From Juglans regia (Eukaryota > Streptophyta > Magnoliopsida > Fagales > Juglandaceae), in the NCBI RefSeq assembly GCF_001411555.2, contig NC_049901.1, positions 13,030,681-13,094,680 of the forward strand: a stretch of DNA of 64,000 nucleotides, given 5' to 3'. The number at the start of each line of letters is the position of its first letter. Positions within the stretch are counted from its first letter, which is position 1. Made by a program: the position numbers and the translations under genes. Shown one piece after another: positions 62,911 through 64,000 of this stretch. A model generated the notes under the pieces. That model was given only the letters and a program-made list of their open reading frames with translations. It did no database searches and had not been told where the DNA came from.

Positions 62911-63093
62911 GTACTATCATTAACCACGTGCAAAAATGGATGGAGACCATCATCTATATACCCATATAGGACAAGACATACAATGAGCTTTGGATGGAAG
63001 TTTATGGTTCCAGCTGCAAGCTAGGAATACAGCCCTAGCTAGGTTTTATCAATGAACGACACTACAGCCATCACTCGTTGAGAGGTACTGTTA

Positions 63094-63313
63094 GGATAGG
63101 TTTGGGGGGTGAGATGAAAATTTTGTGTTTTATTTTGAAGTTTAAAATATTAAATTTTAATATTATTATTGTTTTGAAATTTGAAAAATGTGTATTGGGA
63201 TTTAAAAAAGTTGAATTGTTTATTATATTTTATATGGAGATTTGAAAAAGGTGTAATGATGAGATGAGATAAGATGAGAATTTTATATTTTGTTTTAGTC
63301 CCCAAACCTGCCC
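63094..63313. mobile_element. Tourist-like MITE, 220 bp, copy 2
   Basis: Ends GGATAGGTTTGGG and CCCAAACCTGCCC with TTA duplications at 63091-63093 and 63314-63316. It is the reverse-orientation partner of the copy at 13264-13483. Both are exactly 220 bp and align end to end with roughly 90% identity by eye. Confidence 0.85.
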
Positions 63314-63316
63314 TTA

Positions 63317-64000
63317 GTGGTTTTGAGATTTTTATTTTTGTATTTATATATATATTTAATATATTTAAATATTTTAAAAAAATAAAAAATTTATAATATT
63401 ATTAAAAATACTTATTTAATTATTAAATAAAAAAATTGTAGCGATAGAAACCATTATTAATATCGACCCAATAAGTTTTACTAGATTGGCTAGCTAGGCC
63501 ATGCAGCTAGATCTCCAGAACCAATTATTATTAAGTAATTGATCTTTAATTACTTTGACCACCTAGCTATTTGTAACACAAAGGTGGCCGGGACACGAGC
63601 TTTTTGTCTTTAATTACTATACGTACGAACTTCAGTCTCTATTCTTTTTGCAATCGTGGGTCACATCATCAACAGCTAGGCCTCTTTTTGATTGGTCTGA
63701 TGATCTTGAGCCGCGAAATTGTGGATTGATTTCTCAGAAGCCAGCACTCCATATATATTTTGAATGGAAAATGATTTATACGATATTTTTTTATAATATT
63801 TAATATAATTATATTTTAAATAAAAAGTATTTTTATAAAATATTTTATAAAAATATTCTTATTTTATAATATTATTTAATTAATATATTATATATACATT
63901 ATATATACATCATTACTCATTTTGAAAAATTGGTCTTTTTAACTTAATCGGTAATTCTACTACTACTTTTAAGATGCAAGCATGGCAATATTCTTTGACC
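63317..64000. other. Intergenic AT-rich DNA to the right edge
   Basis: A/T-dominated sequence (notably 63340-63440 and 63780-63910). No gene or bordered element is recognised. Confidence 0.5.

Noticed and set aside
1..64000. CRISPR arrays, bacterial operons, riboswitches or replication origins
   Set aside because: No regularly spaced repeats with unique spacers, and gene structure is plainly plant nuclear with spliceosomal introns.

Overview
This is a window of plant nuclear DNA. The genes have GT..AG introns and plant families, the intergenic DNA is AT-rich, and there are many LTR retrotransposons, LINEs and MITEs. Protein similarity points to a woody eudicot. The abundant short MITEs with GATGAGATGAGAT-type ends suggest Fagales (walnut/pecan-like), but that placement is inference.

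I reconstructed four multi-exon protein genes and one single-exon gene, all on the + strand. (1) 2248-8373: a cinnamyl-alcohol-dehydrogenase-family zinc reductase, 5 exons, 359 aa. (2) 9940-10860: a secreted citrate-binding / alginate-lyase-2-domain protein, 2 exons, 225 aa. (3) 14827-18674: a WD40 protein orthologous to WDR83/MORG1, 8 exons, 300 aa. (4) 32943-41172: a primary-wall cellulose synthase of the CESA6 group, 14 exons, 1098 aa. (5) 48249-48563: a small plant protein of unknown function, 104 aa. A tRNA-Ile(AAU) gene lies on the minus strand at 13785-13858. In all four spliced genes the exon phases join without a frame break.

The rest is mostly transposon. An AT-rich tandem array occupies the left edge (1-760). 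A TRIM-like element lies at 11032-11396 and an LTR fragment at 12409-13086. A decayed Ty1/copia element (20277-28578, TSD ATTTT) is split by a 2.9-kb solo Ty3/gypsy LTR (25278-28163, TSD AATAT). A decayed LINE lies at about 41.9-46.1 kb and a LINE 3' fragment at about 61.76-62.91 kb. A complete TRIM lies at 46755-47200 (TSD AGTAT). A 9.7-kb minus-strand Ty3/gypsy element (50383-60124, TSD GGTAG) keeps gag and protease traces, shows no reverse transcriptase, and carries tandem repeats and an antisense gene with its own TATA box. Tourist-like MITEs with TAA/TTA duplications lie at 1783-1893, 13264-13483 and 63094-63313, and a hAT-like element at 60960-61628.

The most unusual pattern is a set of seven insertions, six of them only 13-64 nt long, inside introns of the CAD, WDR83 and CesA genes. 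Each is flanked by a 13-23 bp direct repeat. All end in the same tail, ACYTATMA followed by an A-run, so they look like extremely 5'-truncated copies of one LINE family.

The host genes show no operon-like linkage. CAD (phenylpropanoid alcohols) and CesA (cellulose) both serve plant cell walls, but their proximity is probably coincidental.
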